Shown here: positions 1 to 5,594 of the stretch, piece by piece
Layout of the letters: every line of letters starts with the position of its first letter
How positions within the stretch are numbered: position 1 is the first letter of the stretch
NCBI GenBank assembly: GCA_031255815.1
Contig: JAIRRU010000294.1
Coordinates: 1 to 9,965, forward strand
Reading direction: 5' to 3'
Source of the DNA: Treponema sp.
Lineage (GTDB): Bacteria > Spirochaetota > Spirochaetia > Treponematales > Breznakiellaceae
DNA length: 9,965 bases
The notes under the pieces: generated by a model
The model's input: only the letters and a program-made list of their open reading frames with translations
What the model was told of the DNA's origin: nothing
Databases searched by the model: none
Position numbers and translations under genes: made by a program

Positions 1-2
1 AG

Positions 3-119
3 GCTAAAGCGTCTGATAAGCCCGCCGGCTTTACCAGGCTGCCGGAAGATTTAACCGCGAAGGGCACGAACCACACTAATCTTACTCCAAAACTTCCCGA
101 ATACCAGAAATCCCGCTAG
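3..119 (+). CDS. possible C-terminal end of an upstream gene (partial)
   Basis: One plus-strand frame is open from the left edge to a TAG at 117-119, giving 38 residues that end in EYQKSR. The composition (mixed polar and charged, Pro and Thr) is compatible with a protein tail, but no domain or motif can be recognised. Part of the frame lies in the left arm of the inverted repeat at 51-84, so the tail could be an accidental read-through into a repeat. Nothing here shows a function. An open frame this short also occurs by chance. Confidence 0.25.
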   Translation, partial: AKASDKPAGFTRLPEDLTAKGTNHTNLTPKLPEYQKSR

Positions 120-180
120 AGCCGGGCAGAAAGTCAGGGCTATCGGCCTAAAAGTTCGTGGTGTTAGTGTGGTTAGTGGC
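51..180. repeat. imperfect inverted repeat, possible remnant of a small dispersed element
   Basis: The 11-mer aaccacactaa at 69-79 has its exact reverse complement, ttagtgtggtt, at 164-174. Similarity continues imperfectly outwards: cacgaa next to the left arm and gtggc next to the right arm. The right arm is itself a run of related words (gtggtgttagtgtggttagtgg). The arms are 84 bases apart and lie in the noncoding space between a possible upstream gene and the 3' end of the methyltransferase gene. The left flank (ttaaccgcgaagggcacgaa, 51-70) recalls the cacgaagg-type degenerate repeats scattered in many environmental bacterial genomes. That likeness is from memory and was not checked. The rest of 120-241 shows no gene and no clear terminator. 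Confidence 0.4.
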
Positions 181-241
181 TATCCCTTTATCCTGCCTTT
201 TAGCCCAATCAAGGCGGGGGCCGGAAGCCCGGGAGCGTCTT

Positions 242-991
242 TCAGGGCCGCGCCTTCTTCGCCAGCGCCGCCGCCTTGGCGAATATGCCTTCCAGATACC
301 GCCCCTCCCCCCGGCCGAGCGCCGCCCGGGAGATGAGATCCCGGAGAAAGACGGTCTGCTCCTCCTGGCCCGGGTGGCGGTAAAATCCCAGCGATTCAAG
401 GCTGGCGCTTATCGAGGCGCTCAGCGTGTCGGCTTCCGTCCGGGAAAGGGGGATCCAGGCGCCTTTGACCGGGTCGGGGGCCCGGCCGTCCGGCTGTCCC
501 AGGGCCCGGAACAGCTCGTAGGCGTAGATCTGAACCGCGTGGGACAGGTTGAGGGAGGGAAACGAGGGGGAGGAGGGGATATGGGTGGCGATGTTACAGA
601 GGGCAAGCTCCCGGTCGTCCAGGCCGGTTCGCTCATTGCCGAAAACCAGCGCCGCGGGCCCGGGCCTTTCCCTGAACCATCCGGCTGTTTCCGCCGGGTC
701 CAGGCTTAGGTTTTTCCGCCGCTGGCCCCGCCGCCGGGTGCTTCCGGCCAGAAAGGAGCAGTCCGCCGCCGCCGCGGAAAGCCCGTCGAAAAAGGCCGCC
801 CCTTCCCAAATATCGGCGGCGTGGACGGCCCGGGCCCGGATTTGCCCCGCTTCCCCGGCCAGATCCTCCCGGCTGAGGCCGGCTATCCGCAGCCGGGAGA
901 GCCCCATGTTCTTCATGGCCCGGCAAACCGCCCCGATATTCCCCGGTTCCGCCGGACGGGAGAGGATTATGATAATATCTGATAAAAACAT
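242..991 (-). CDS. trmJ: TrmJ/LasT-type tRNA (cytidine/uridine-2'-O-)-methyltransferase (SpoU/TrmH superfamily)
   Basis: Predicted cytoplasmic SPOUT-class, S-adenosylmethionine-dependent methyltransferase that adds a 2'-O-methyl to a ribose of tRNA; in TrmJ this is position 32 of the anticodon loop. The 249-residue protein starts MFLSDIII and has motif 1 RPAEPGNIG at 12-20, followed by CRAMKNMGL with the conserved Arg (24). Motif 2 is FGNERTGL at 117-124 and motif 3 is IPSSPSFPSLNLSHAVQ at about 138-154, which builds the trefoil-knot cofactor site. A helical C-terminal extension (about 180-249) is typical of TrmJ rather than TrmL. The ATG at 991 is chosen because a longer TTG start at 1051 would fall on the -35 hexamer of the predicted promoter. 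There is no strong Shine-Dalgarno. The gene stands alone and diverges from the STAS gene. The family is secure; the target nucleotide is inferred, and another 2'-O-methylated site is possible. Confidence 0.88.
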   Translation of the reverse strand: MFLSDIIIILSRPAEPGNIGAVCRAMKNMGLSRLRIAGLSREDLAGEAGQIRARAVHAADIWEGAAFFDGLSAAAADCSFLAGSTRRRGQRRKNLSLDPAETAGWFRERPGPAALVFGNERTGLDDRELALCNIATHIPSSPSFPSLNLSHAVQIYAYELFRALGQPDGRAPDPVKGAWIPLSRTEADTLSASISASLESLGFYRHPGQEEQTVFLRDLISRAALGRGEGRYLEGIFAKAAALAKKARP

Positions 992-1016
992 AGGATATTT
1001 TGTCCCGAAACGTGCT

Positions 1017-1051
1017 ATTATAGTATAGTAGGCGGGATTCCGGTTTGACAA
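1017..1051 (-). promoter_or_regulatory. predicted sigma70-type promoter of the trmJ-like gene
   Basis: On the minus strand TTGTCA (1051-1046) is followed after 18 bases by TATACT (1027-1022). A perfect TATAAT overlaps it one step further on (1022-1017), but it lies 23 bases from that -35. Transcription would begin at about 1010-1016 and leave a leader of roughly 20 bases before the ATG at 991. The -35 hexamer occupies almost the same bases as the divergent promoter's -35. Confidence 0.65.
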
Positions 1052-1073
1052 AATAGCCCGAAATAGATACTAT
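1045..1073 (+). promoter_or_regulatory. predicted sigma70-type promoter of the STAS-pspA unit
   Basis: A perfect TTGACA (1045-1050) is followed by a 17-base spacer and TACTAT (1068-1073, 4 of 6 to consensus). The start of transcription would be at about 1080, leaving a leader of about 43 bases before the ATG at 1123. This placement argues against the upstream TTG start at 1078. Confidence 0.65.
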
Positions 1074-1122
1074 ATGATTGGAGTATTTGGAAGATGCAAT
1101 ATTTACGGACGAAGGGAGCGTC

Positions 1123-1674
1123 ATGACAAATAACGAAATAGTTCCCGGCTTTGATGACGAGAAGGATGAAAGCCTTAAAATAAGACTTCAAAAGGTGAAT
1201 GATGTAGAAGGGTGTCTTGTTCTTTATCTCTCAGGGTATATCGACACGTACAACTCCAACTATTTTCAGAAAAGGATCTCGAAAGCCATAGAAAGCGGGT
1301 TTACCCGCCTCATTTTCCAATGCAGCGGGCTTAACTACGTGTCTTCTACCGGCATAGGCTCCTTTACCGCCTTCTTAAAATCGGCTAAGCCCAAGGGGGG
1401 CGATCTAGTTCTCCTGGAAATACAGCCCAAGGTGTACGAGGTATTCCAACTGTTGGGTTTTTCCCAGTTTTTCAACATTAAAGACAACCTCGACGATTCC
1501 ATCAATTTTTTCAAAAGCGGCGTTTCCACAGATTCGGTTTCCCTGTTCCCCCGGATTTTTTCCTGCCCTATCTGTTCAAAGAAACTCAAAGCCCTGAAAC
1601 CGGGGCGTTTCCGCTGTTCCGAGTGCAAGACGATTCTCGCCATAGATAATTCCGGCCAGGTTTTTCTGGGTTAA
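1123..1674 (+). CDS. STAS-domain (anti-sigma-factor-antagonist-like) protein with C-terminal zinc ribbon
   Basis: The 183-residue soluble protein has a STAS domain at about 17-131, the fold of SpoIIAA/RsbV, which bind partner kinases or anti-sigma factors and are switched by serine phosphorylation. Landmarks are the strand LVLYLSGYID (32-41) and the loop VSSTGIGSF (73-81). Ser75 sits where the SpoIIAA/RsbV phosphoserine lies (usually D-S-S/T-G). The usual preceding Asp is Ser74 here. A second module at 148-168 has two CxxC pairs (C148/C151 and C165/C168) and reads as a small zinc ribbon; this fusion is unusual for STAS proteins. The ATG at 1123 is chosen because GGGAG (1114-1118) lies just upstream and a longer TTG start would overlap the predicted transcription start. 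pspA follows 66 bases later on the same strand. The partner is unknown and no anti-sigma kinase is encoded in the window. Confidence 0.85.
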   Translation: MTNNEIVPGFDDEKDESLKIRLQKVNDVEGCLVLYLSGYIDTYNSNYFQKRISKAIESGFTRLIFQCSGLNYVSSTGIGSFTAFLKSAKPKGGDLVLLEIQPKVYEVFQLLGFSQFFNIKDNLDDSINFFKSGVSTDSVSLFPRIFSCPICSKKLKALKPGRFRCSECKTILAIDNSGQVFLG

Positions 1675-1677
1675 AGC

Positions 1678-1697
1678 CCGGACAGGGGCTTGTCCGG
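1678..1697 (+). terminator. hairpin just after the STAS gene (attenuator-like, no T-run)
   Basis: Three bases after the TAA stop, ccggaca (1678-1684) pairs perfectly with tgtccgg (1691-1697) around a 6-base loop. No T-run follows, so complete termination is unlikely. It may stabilise the upstream message or reduce read-through into pspA. The octamer gggcttgt occurs at 1686-1693 and again at 1703-1710, a 17-base direct spacing. Confidence 0.4.
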
Positions 1698-1740
1698 AAT
1701 AAGGGCTTGTTAAAGAAACGAGGATCGGGAGGCTGTGAGC

Positions 1741-2442
1741 ATGGGTATTTTCGGCAGGCTAAAAACCCTTATTTCCGCGAATATCAATCACCTTATCAAC
1801 AAGGCTGAAAAGCCGGAAAAGATACTCAACCAGGCTATCCTGGATATGAACGAACAGCTCATCGAGTCCAAAAAGGCGGTGGCCATGGCCATTGCCGACG
1901 AGCGGAAACTGTACCGGGAGCTGGAAAATCAGACTGCCCAGGCCCGGGATTGGGAAAACAAAGCCATGCTGGCGGTGAATGCGGGAAAGGACGAGCTTGC
2001 CAAGGAGGCCCTGCTCCGCAAACAGGAGAACGACAACGCCGCCCTGGAGTACCGCAAGCAGTGGGAAGCCCAAAAAGCCGCGGTGGAGAAGCTGAAGGAA
2101 GCCCTGAAGGAGCTTCAGGATAAAATGGAAAAGGCCCAAAGGCAGAAAAACCTGCTTATCGCCCGGGCCAAACGGGCGGAGGCCCAGCAAAAAATTCAGG
2201 ATACCATGTCCAGTATATCGGGAAACCGTTCGGCTTTTGACGCTTTTGACCGTATGTCCCAGAAGGTCGACCAGATGGAAGCCCAGGCCGACGCCGCCAA
2301 AGAGCTGGAAGATTTTTCCGTCAACTCAAACCTGGAAAAGCAATTCGCCGAACTGGAAAAGTCCGATGCCAAGGCGGATCAGCTGCTGGCGGGGCTGAAA
2401 GATAAAATGAAGGCCCTTCCGGAGTCTTCCGGCGAATCTTAA
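1741..2442 (+). CDS. pspA: PspA/IM30 (Vipp1) family membrane-stress protein
   Basis: The protein has 233 residues, the normal size for the family. It begins MGIFGRLKTLISANINHL, the conserved amphipathic helix 0/1 that binds stressed membrane lipid, followed by KAEKPEKILNQAILDMNEQL, a family hallmark. From about 25 to 190 it is an almost unbroken, Lys/Glu/Ala/Gln-rich coiled coil. PspA/IM30 proteins polymerise on the inner face of the cytoplasmic membrane and maintain its barrier function under envelope stress. The ATG at 1741 is preferred to the GTG at 1735, because GGGAGG (1727-1732) is 8 bases from the ATG but only 2 from the GTG, and family members start MGIF. It is probably co-transcribed with the STAS gene. 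No pspF, pspB or pspC is present, so control must differ from the enterobacterial system. Confidence 0.93.
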   Translation: MGIFGRLKTLISANINHLINKAEKPEKILNQAILDMNEQLIESKKAVAMAIADERKLYRELENQTAQARDWENKAMLAVNAGKDELAKEALLRKQENDNAALEYRKQWEAQKAAVEKLKEALKELQDKMEKAQRQKNLLIARAKRAEAQQKIQDTMSSISGNRSAFDAFDRMSQKVDQMEAQADAAKELEDFSVNSNLEKQFAELEKSDAKADQLLAGLKDKMKALPESSGES

Positions 2443-2481
2443 AACCGATCCGGGTGGCGCCCGGGGTATTCGCGGGATGGT

Positions 2482-2498
2482 TGTGTATAACCTGTTAA
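2482..2498 (-). repeat. direct repeat copy 1 containing a DnaA-box-like 9-mer
   Basis: The sequence tgtgtataacctgttaa matches copy 2 at 2706-2722 in 16 of 17 positions. Its first nine bases are the reverse complement of TTATACACA, the form of box R2 in the E. coli origin. The box is oriented on the minus strand. Whether DnaA binds is inferred. Confidence 0.55.
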
Positions 2499-2567
2499 TG
2501 AATTTGGGAAAAACCCGGATTGTATCTGTTTTTATACAAGGTAAAGCCCCTTGCAATGTTATTTTTT

Positions 2568-2596
2568 TTAACAAATTAGTTAATTCTTTATACGAT
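2568..2596 (+). promoter_or_regulatory. candidate promoter for the membrane-protein pair
   Basis: TTAACA (2568-2573, 5 of 6 to the -35 consensus) is followed by a 17-base AT-rich spacer and TACGAT (2591-2596, 4 of 6). Transcription would start at about 2603 and give a leader of about 300 bases that contains all four hairpins. AT-rich DNA yields such matches by chance, so this is only a candidate. Confidence 0.35.
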
Positions 2597-2643
2597 AAGG
2601 AATTAGCATCTTAAAATACCCCTCATTAGTGTATCAAAATACA

Positions 2644-2700
2644 GGAAAACGGCTGGCGCTGAAAATAAAAAAGGGCTTTTTCAGGCTTATTTTGTTTTCC
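2644..2700 (+). terminator. nested inverted repeat with T-rich 3' side
   Basis: The outer arms ggaaaac (2644-2650) and gttttcc (2694-2700) enclose an inner hairpin of ctgaaaa (2659-2665) with ttttcag (2678-2684) around a 12-base loop. The T-rich stretch gcttattttgtttt follows the inner hairpin, so it could stop transcription from pspA or act as an attenuator in the leader of the downstream genes. Confidence 0.4.
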
Positions 2701-2705
2701 CCGTT

Positions 2706-2722
2706 TGTGGATAACCTGTTAA
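2706..2722 (-). repeat. direct repeat copy 2 containing a consensus DnaA box
   Basis: The sequence tgtggataacctgttaa differs from copy 1 at one base. Its first nine bases are the exact reverse complement of the consensus DnaA box TTATCCACA. The copies share orientation and are 224 bases apart. Confidence 0.6.
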
Positions 2723-2756
2723 ATTCAGGGCCGCCGGATCCCAATCGCCAATAGAC

Positions 2757-2784
2757 TTGCTTAAAAACTGAAGTTTTCAAGCAA
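2757..2784 (+). other. hairpin in the leader of the membrane-protein pair
   Basis: ttgctt (2757-2762) pairs with aagcaa (2779-2784), and inside it aaaac (2764-2768) pairs with gtttt (2773-2777) around the loop tgaa, with one A/C mismatch between the two stems. No T-run follows. Confidence 0.5.
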
Positions 2785-2800
2785 CAACCGCTTAAAAACA

Positions 2801-2821
2801 GCAAAATGCGGAGTATTTTGC
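2801..2821 (+). other. hairpin in the leader of the membrane-protein pair
   Basis: gcaaaat (2801-2807) pairs perfectly with attttgc (2815-2821) around the 7-base loop gcggagt. It lies 16 bases after the preceding hairpin and 4 before the next one. Confidence 0.5.
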
Positions 2822-2825
2822 AGGG

Positions 2826-2858
2826 CTTGTTCGGGACCCAGCCGGGTTCTTGAACAAG
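2826..2858 (+). other. longest hairpin of the leader, 42 bases before the membrane-protein start
   Basis: cttgttc (2826-2832) pairs with gaacaag (2852-2858). The stem continues inwards through ggga and ccc to an agcc loop, with two G-U pairs and one bulged base. No T-run follows, so it looks like an RNA structural element or protein-binding site rather than a terminator. Confidence 0.5.
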
Positions 2859-2900
2859 TCTAATCTTGAAATAGCGCTGTTCCCGTGTTAGGCTCTAAAG

Positions 2901-3815
2901 ATGAAAAATTTTGCGCGCCTGGCGCTATTTTTCAGCCTGAATTTCGCGGCTCTGTTTTTCTTTGCGACTATTGTCCGTTACCTGCAAATCAGGATAGACG
3001 CGCTGCGCAGCCTTCCGCCCGGGCTGGATCAGCCCCTGGAAAACCTTTTTTTCGCCATACGCTGGGCGCTTCCCGTCACTATCTATACTTCCCTGCTTTT
3101 CGGCCTAAGCTACTCGGTCAGGCGGCAGATTTTTGCCCCCCTGTCCGTGCTCTCGCTGATTGTCCTTACGACGGCCTTGAGTTTTGCCGTCTTTACCTTT
3201 TCCGAACACCTTATCCGGATTCCCGGCCTGGTAAAACCGGTAAAAAACCTGGGCAAGCCGGGGCTCATCCTCCGCCGGGGGGATAACGCCATGGTGCTGC
3301 TGGGAGACCCCGCGGATACCGGGGCTTCCCGGGTGGTGTCGCTTCCGGGAAGCCCGCTGATCTTCCAGGAAATCCCTCCGGAAACGGGCGGTTCTACGCT
3401 GAATCTGCCTTCCGTCCCTTTCAGAACCGGTACGGCCTGGTTCCTGCAGAGCCTTATCATTGATTTTTCCCTTACCGGCTGGCAGCTTGCGGCCTGCTTT
3501 GCCGAAGGCCCCCTGTTTTTCCTGGTATATACCGCCGCCCTGGTCTTTCTCCTGGCGTCCCTGCGTTTTATCCTGGGCCTTGGCAGCTGGCCCCTGGCAA
3601 ACCTCTTTCTGGGCGCCCTGGTATTCCGGGGCATCCTGATCCTGGAAACCTTCCTGAATTCCGGAGAGATCCGCCGTTTCCTGGCCGATTTCGTAGGCGA
3701 TCTGATTCCCCCTTCCTTCATGAGCCCCCTGGTGTTCTGTTTCCTGGGCTTTCTTGTTTGTCTGTACAGCGGGCTTAACTTCCTGGCCGTAAGGAAGAAC
3801 GATGAAGATTTCTAA
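2901..3815 (+). CDS. six-helix inner-membrane protein, possible LptF/LptG-like permease partner
   Basis: I do not recognise this 304-residue protein from sequence alone. Predicted membrane helices are at about 5-25, 52-72, 78-100, 199-226, 229-250 and 274-296. Arg74-Arg75 lie between helices 2 and 3, and the tail is VRKNDEDF, which places both ends and that loop in the cytoplasm. The 101-198 segment between helices 3 and 4 would then be periplasmic, beta-like and about 95 residues long. This 3 + periplasmic domain + 3 layout matches LptF/LptG, whose domain is larger. The ATG at 2901 has only a weak ribosome site. The last 14 bases overlap the next gene, which has the same layout, so the two products probably form a heterodimer. 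The function (lipid export) is inferred from layout and pairing only; a spirochaete-specific membrane complex of other function is equally possible. Confidence 0.7.
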   Translation: MKNFARLALFFSLNFAALFFFATIVRYLQIRIDALRSLPPGLDQPLENLFFAIRWALPVTIYTSLLFGLSYSVRRQIFAPLSVLSLIVLTTALSFAVFTFSEHLIRIPGLVKPVKNLGKPGLILRRGDNAMVLLGDPADTGASRVVSLPGSPLIFQEIPPETGGSTLNLPSVPFRTGTAWFLQSLIIDFSLTGWQLAACFAEGPLFFLVYTAALVFLLASLRFILGLGSWPLANLFLGALVFRGILILETFLNSGEIRRFLADFVGDLIPPSFMSPLVFCFLGFLVCLYSGLNFLAVRKNDEDF

Positions 3816-5586
3816 GCCCGGCAAGGATTTTTTTCTTTCCCCCGGATCGCTTTTTGTCTATTACCTGCTGCTTTCCTCCCTGGCCGTGCTGGGTTTCCGC
3901 TATTTTTTCCCCGGCGAGGCGCCGCCGCTGCCCTATTTTGCCCGATCCTGGAACCTGGCGCAGGGGCTTTTAGCGGTTTTTTCCCTCTTTCCCGCCCTTA
4001 TTCTGAGCGCCCTGGTTTTTCCTTTCGGCCTGCATCCGCAAAACGAATCCGGGACGGCGCGTTTTTCCTCCCTGTTTTTCCAGCGCCTTAAGTCCTCCAT
4101 TGTCGCCGCCATCTGCGCTTCCCTGATTTACGGTCTGCTCTTTTTTATCGTTCATCCCATGGCGCAGAATTTCAGGGAGGATATGAGATCCCAGGGGCTT
4201 TTTTTCCGGCTGGCCCAGAGCCGGGCCCAGATGCACGCGGATCGGGGGGAATGGTTCCAGGCGGCGCGGTTTATCGGCCATTGCGAGCGTATATGGCCGG
4301 AAAATCCGGAAAACGAGGCGCTCCGGAGAGAGGTGAATGTACAGTTGGCGGAACAGGAGGGCCGGGAACGGATGGAGCTGGCGGAAGCCCTGGCGGAAAA
4401 GGACTACTGGGAATCCGTATTTTCCGGTATTCCGGGCCGGAGAGAGCCGGTAAGCGCCGCCGAAGCCCTGTCTATGGCGGAAAACGCCCTGCGGGAAGAA
4501 CGGTTTTACGACGCCCACTGGCTGGCCGCGCTGGCGGAACGTTTAGCCCGGCCCGGAAGCCCGGAGGCGGCGGAGGCTCCCCGGATAGCGGCCCTTGCCT
4601 GGAACAGTATGGCTTCCCTGGCCCCGAGCGCCGGGGAAAGGGAGCTGTATTCCCTTTACCGGCTTAAACAGTCAGGTTACGAGGCCATGCTTGCCGGGGA
4701 CTGGATACGGGCCTACTATATCTTTCTGGAACTGAGGAAGCTGAGCCCCGGCGACCCGGATGTTATGAATTTCCTTGCCCAAAGCGAAGAGGAAGCCCGG
4801 AAGACGGCTTTCTTTTTCGAGGAGATAGACGCGAGGCTGGGGGAGATCCTTACCGAGGCGGTATTTTCCCTCCCGGCCGGTTCCCCCGAAGAAGGGGGCC
4901 GGGGGGTGCTGCGTTTCTCCGCCCTTTCGGCCTTTGCCGATTACGCTTACGGCTTTGGGGCGGAGTTCATCTCCTTCGACGCTGAAAACCGGGTTCTGTC
5001 TCATTTTACCGCCCCTTACGTCAAGATACTCCCCATTACCCTGAATTCCCAGGGCCGCACCCTCATGCTGATGCGGGTTCTGGATCGTTACGACCAGGAC
5101 AGATACTGGGAACCCCTCTGGACGGTTCCCGCCGCCGGGGATAACCGGGCGGTTCTGGAACTGGACTACGACACCTTCTACCTGCTGGCCAAAACCAGAG
5201 GGGGGATGGACAATCTTTCCCTGAGGCAGCTCTTCAACTCCGCGAAGCGCCTTGAGCCTTACGGCTACATCCCCCAGGTTTTTCTGTCCGAGATTATCTA
5301 CCGGCTTTCCCAGCCCCTGTTCCTGCTTCCCCTGGCGATTCTGGCAATCGTTGCCGGCTGGCGTTTCCGGGCCCTGAAACGGCCCCGCTACGCGCTTGCG
5401 CCCATGCTTTTTATCCTTCCCCTGGTGTTCAACGGGCTGGTGTATTTTTACCGGTATATCCTTAATATCCTGGGGATCTGGACAGTTCTTTCCCTGGGTT
5501 TTTCCGCCGCCCTGATCATCTTTATGACGGGCGCGGGTATTCTGTTTGTCCTCTCCCTGATTCTGCTGGCCTCCCAGCGCGGCTAG
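3802..5586 (+). CDS. large membrane protein with LptF/LptG-like architecture and TPR-like periplasmic insert
   Basis: The 594-residue protein has helices at about 14-36, 53-76, 99-118, 504-522, 531-552 and 558-590. Positive residues (KISKPGK at the start and RALKRPR at 523-529) agree with cytoplasmic ends. The periplasmic part (120-490) begins with helical TPR-like units at about 137-175, 219-252 and 289-325. A beta-rich segment (about 345-465) follows, including GAEFISFDAENRVLSHFTAP (386-405), which recalls the jellyroll of LptF/LptG. The stretch NLSLRQLF (471-478) and EIIYRLSQPLFLLPLAI (497-513) resembles the conserved entry into helix 4 of that family. LptF/LptG move lipopolysaccharide out of the inner membrane with the ATPase LptB. 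Members are usually about 360 residues, so the excess is the TPR-like block. AAGGAAG precedes the start. LptB is not in the window. The family assignment is tentative. Confidence 0.75.
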   Translation: MKISKPGKDFFLSPGSLFVYYLLLSSLAVLGFRYFFPGEAPPLPYFARSWNLAQGLLAVFSLFPALILSALVFPFGLHPQNESGTARFSSLFFQRLKSSIVAAICASLIYGLLFFIVHPMAQNFREDMRSQGLFFRLAQSRAQMHADRGEWFQAARFIGHCERIWPENPENEALRREVNVQLAEQEGRERMELAEALAEKDYWESVFSGIPGRREPVSAAEALSMAENALREERFYDAHWLAALAERLARPGSPEAAEAPRIAALAWNSMASLAPSAGERELYSLYRLKQSGYEAMLAGDWIRAYYIFLELRKLSPGDPDVMNFLAQSEEEARKTAFFFEEIDARLGEILTEAVFSLPAGSPEEGGRGVLRFSALSAFADYAYGFGAEFISFDAENRVLSHFTAPYVKILPITLNSQGRTLMLMRVLDRYDQDRYWEPLWTVPAAGDNRAVLELDYDTFYLLAKTRGGMDNLSLRQLFNSAKRLEPYGYIPQVFLSEIIYRLSQPLFLLPLAILAIVAGWRFRALKRPRYALAPMLFILPLVFNGLVYFYRYILNILGIWTVLSLGFSAALIIFMTGAGILFVLSLILLASQRG

Positions 5587-5594
5587 CAGGCGCC

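Larger units (their letters stand above)
2443..2900. other. 458-base noncoding region, AT-rich, with repeats and hairpins
   Basis: No convincing gene is present. The stretch holds two direct repeats with DnaA-box-like cores, a candidate promoter and four hairpins, listed separately. Just after the pspA stop, atccgggt (2447-2454) can pair with acccggat (2513-2520), and a T-rich stretch follows (2521-2533), so a loose terminator for pspA may lie here. The G+C content drops sharply between about 2540 and 2700 compared with the surrounding genes. Confidence 0.7.

Noticed and set aside
158..709. Plus-strand open frame of 183 codons opposite the methyltransferase gene
   Set aside because: It is the antisense shadow of a gene with clear SPOUT motifs; its Arg/Gly-rich content and lack of a ribosome site show no sign of a real protein.
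992..1051. Twenty-residue N-terminal extension of the methyltransferase from a TTG start at 1051
   Set aside because: The extension would be encoded by the predicted promoter itself, and family members begin at the hydrophobic strand just after the ATG at 991.
2498..2614. 38-codon plus-strand open frame (MNLGKTRIV...) in the intergenic gap
   Set aside because: It has no Shine-Dalgarno, lies in AT-rich DNA where short frames are common, and overlaps the candidate promoter.
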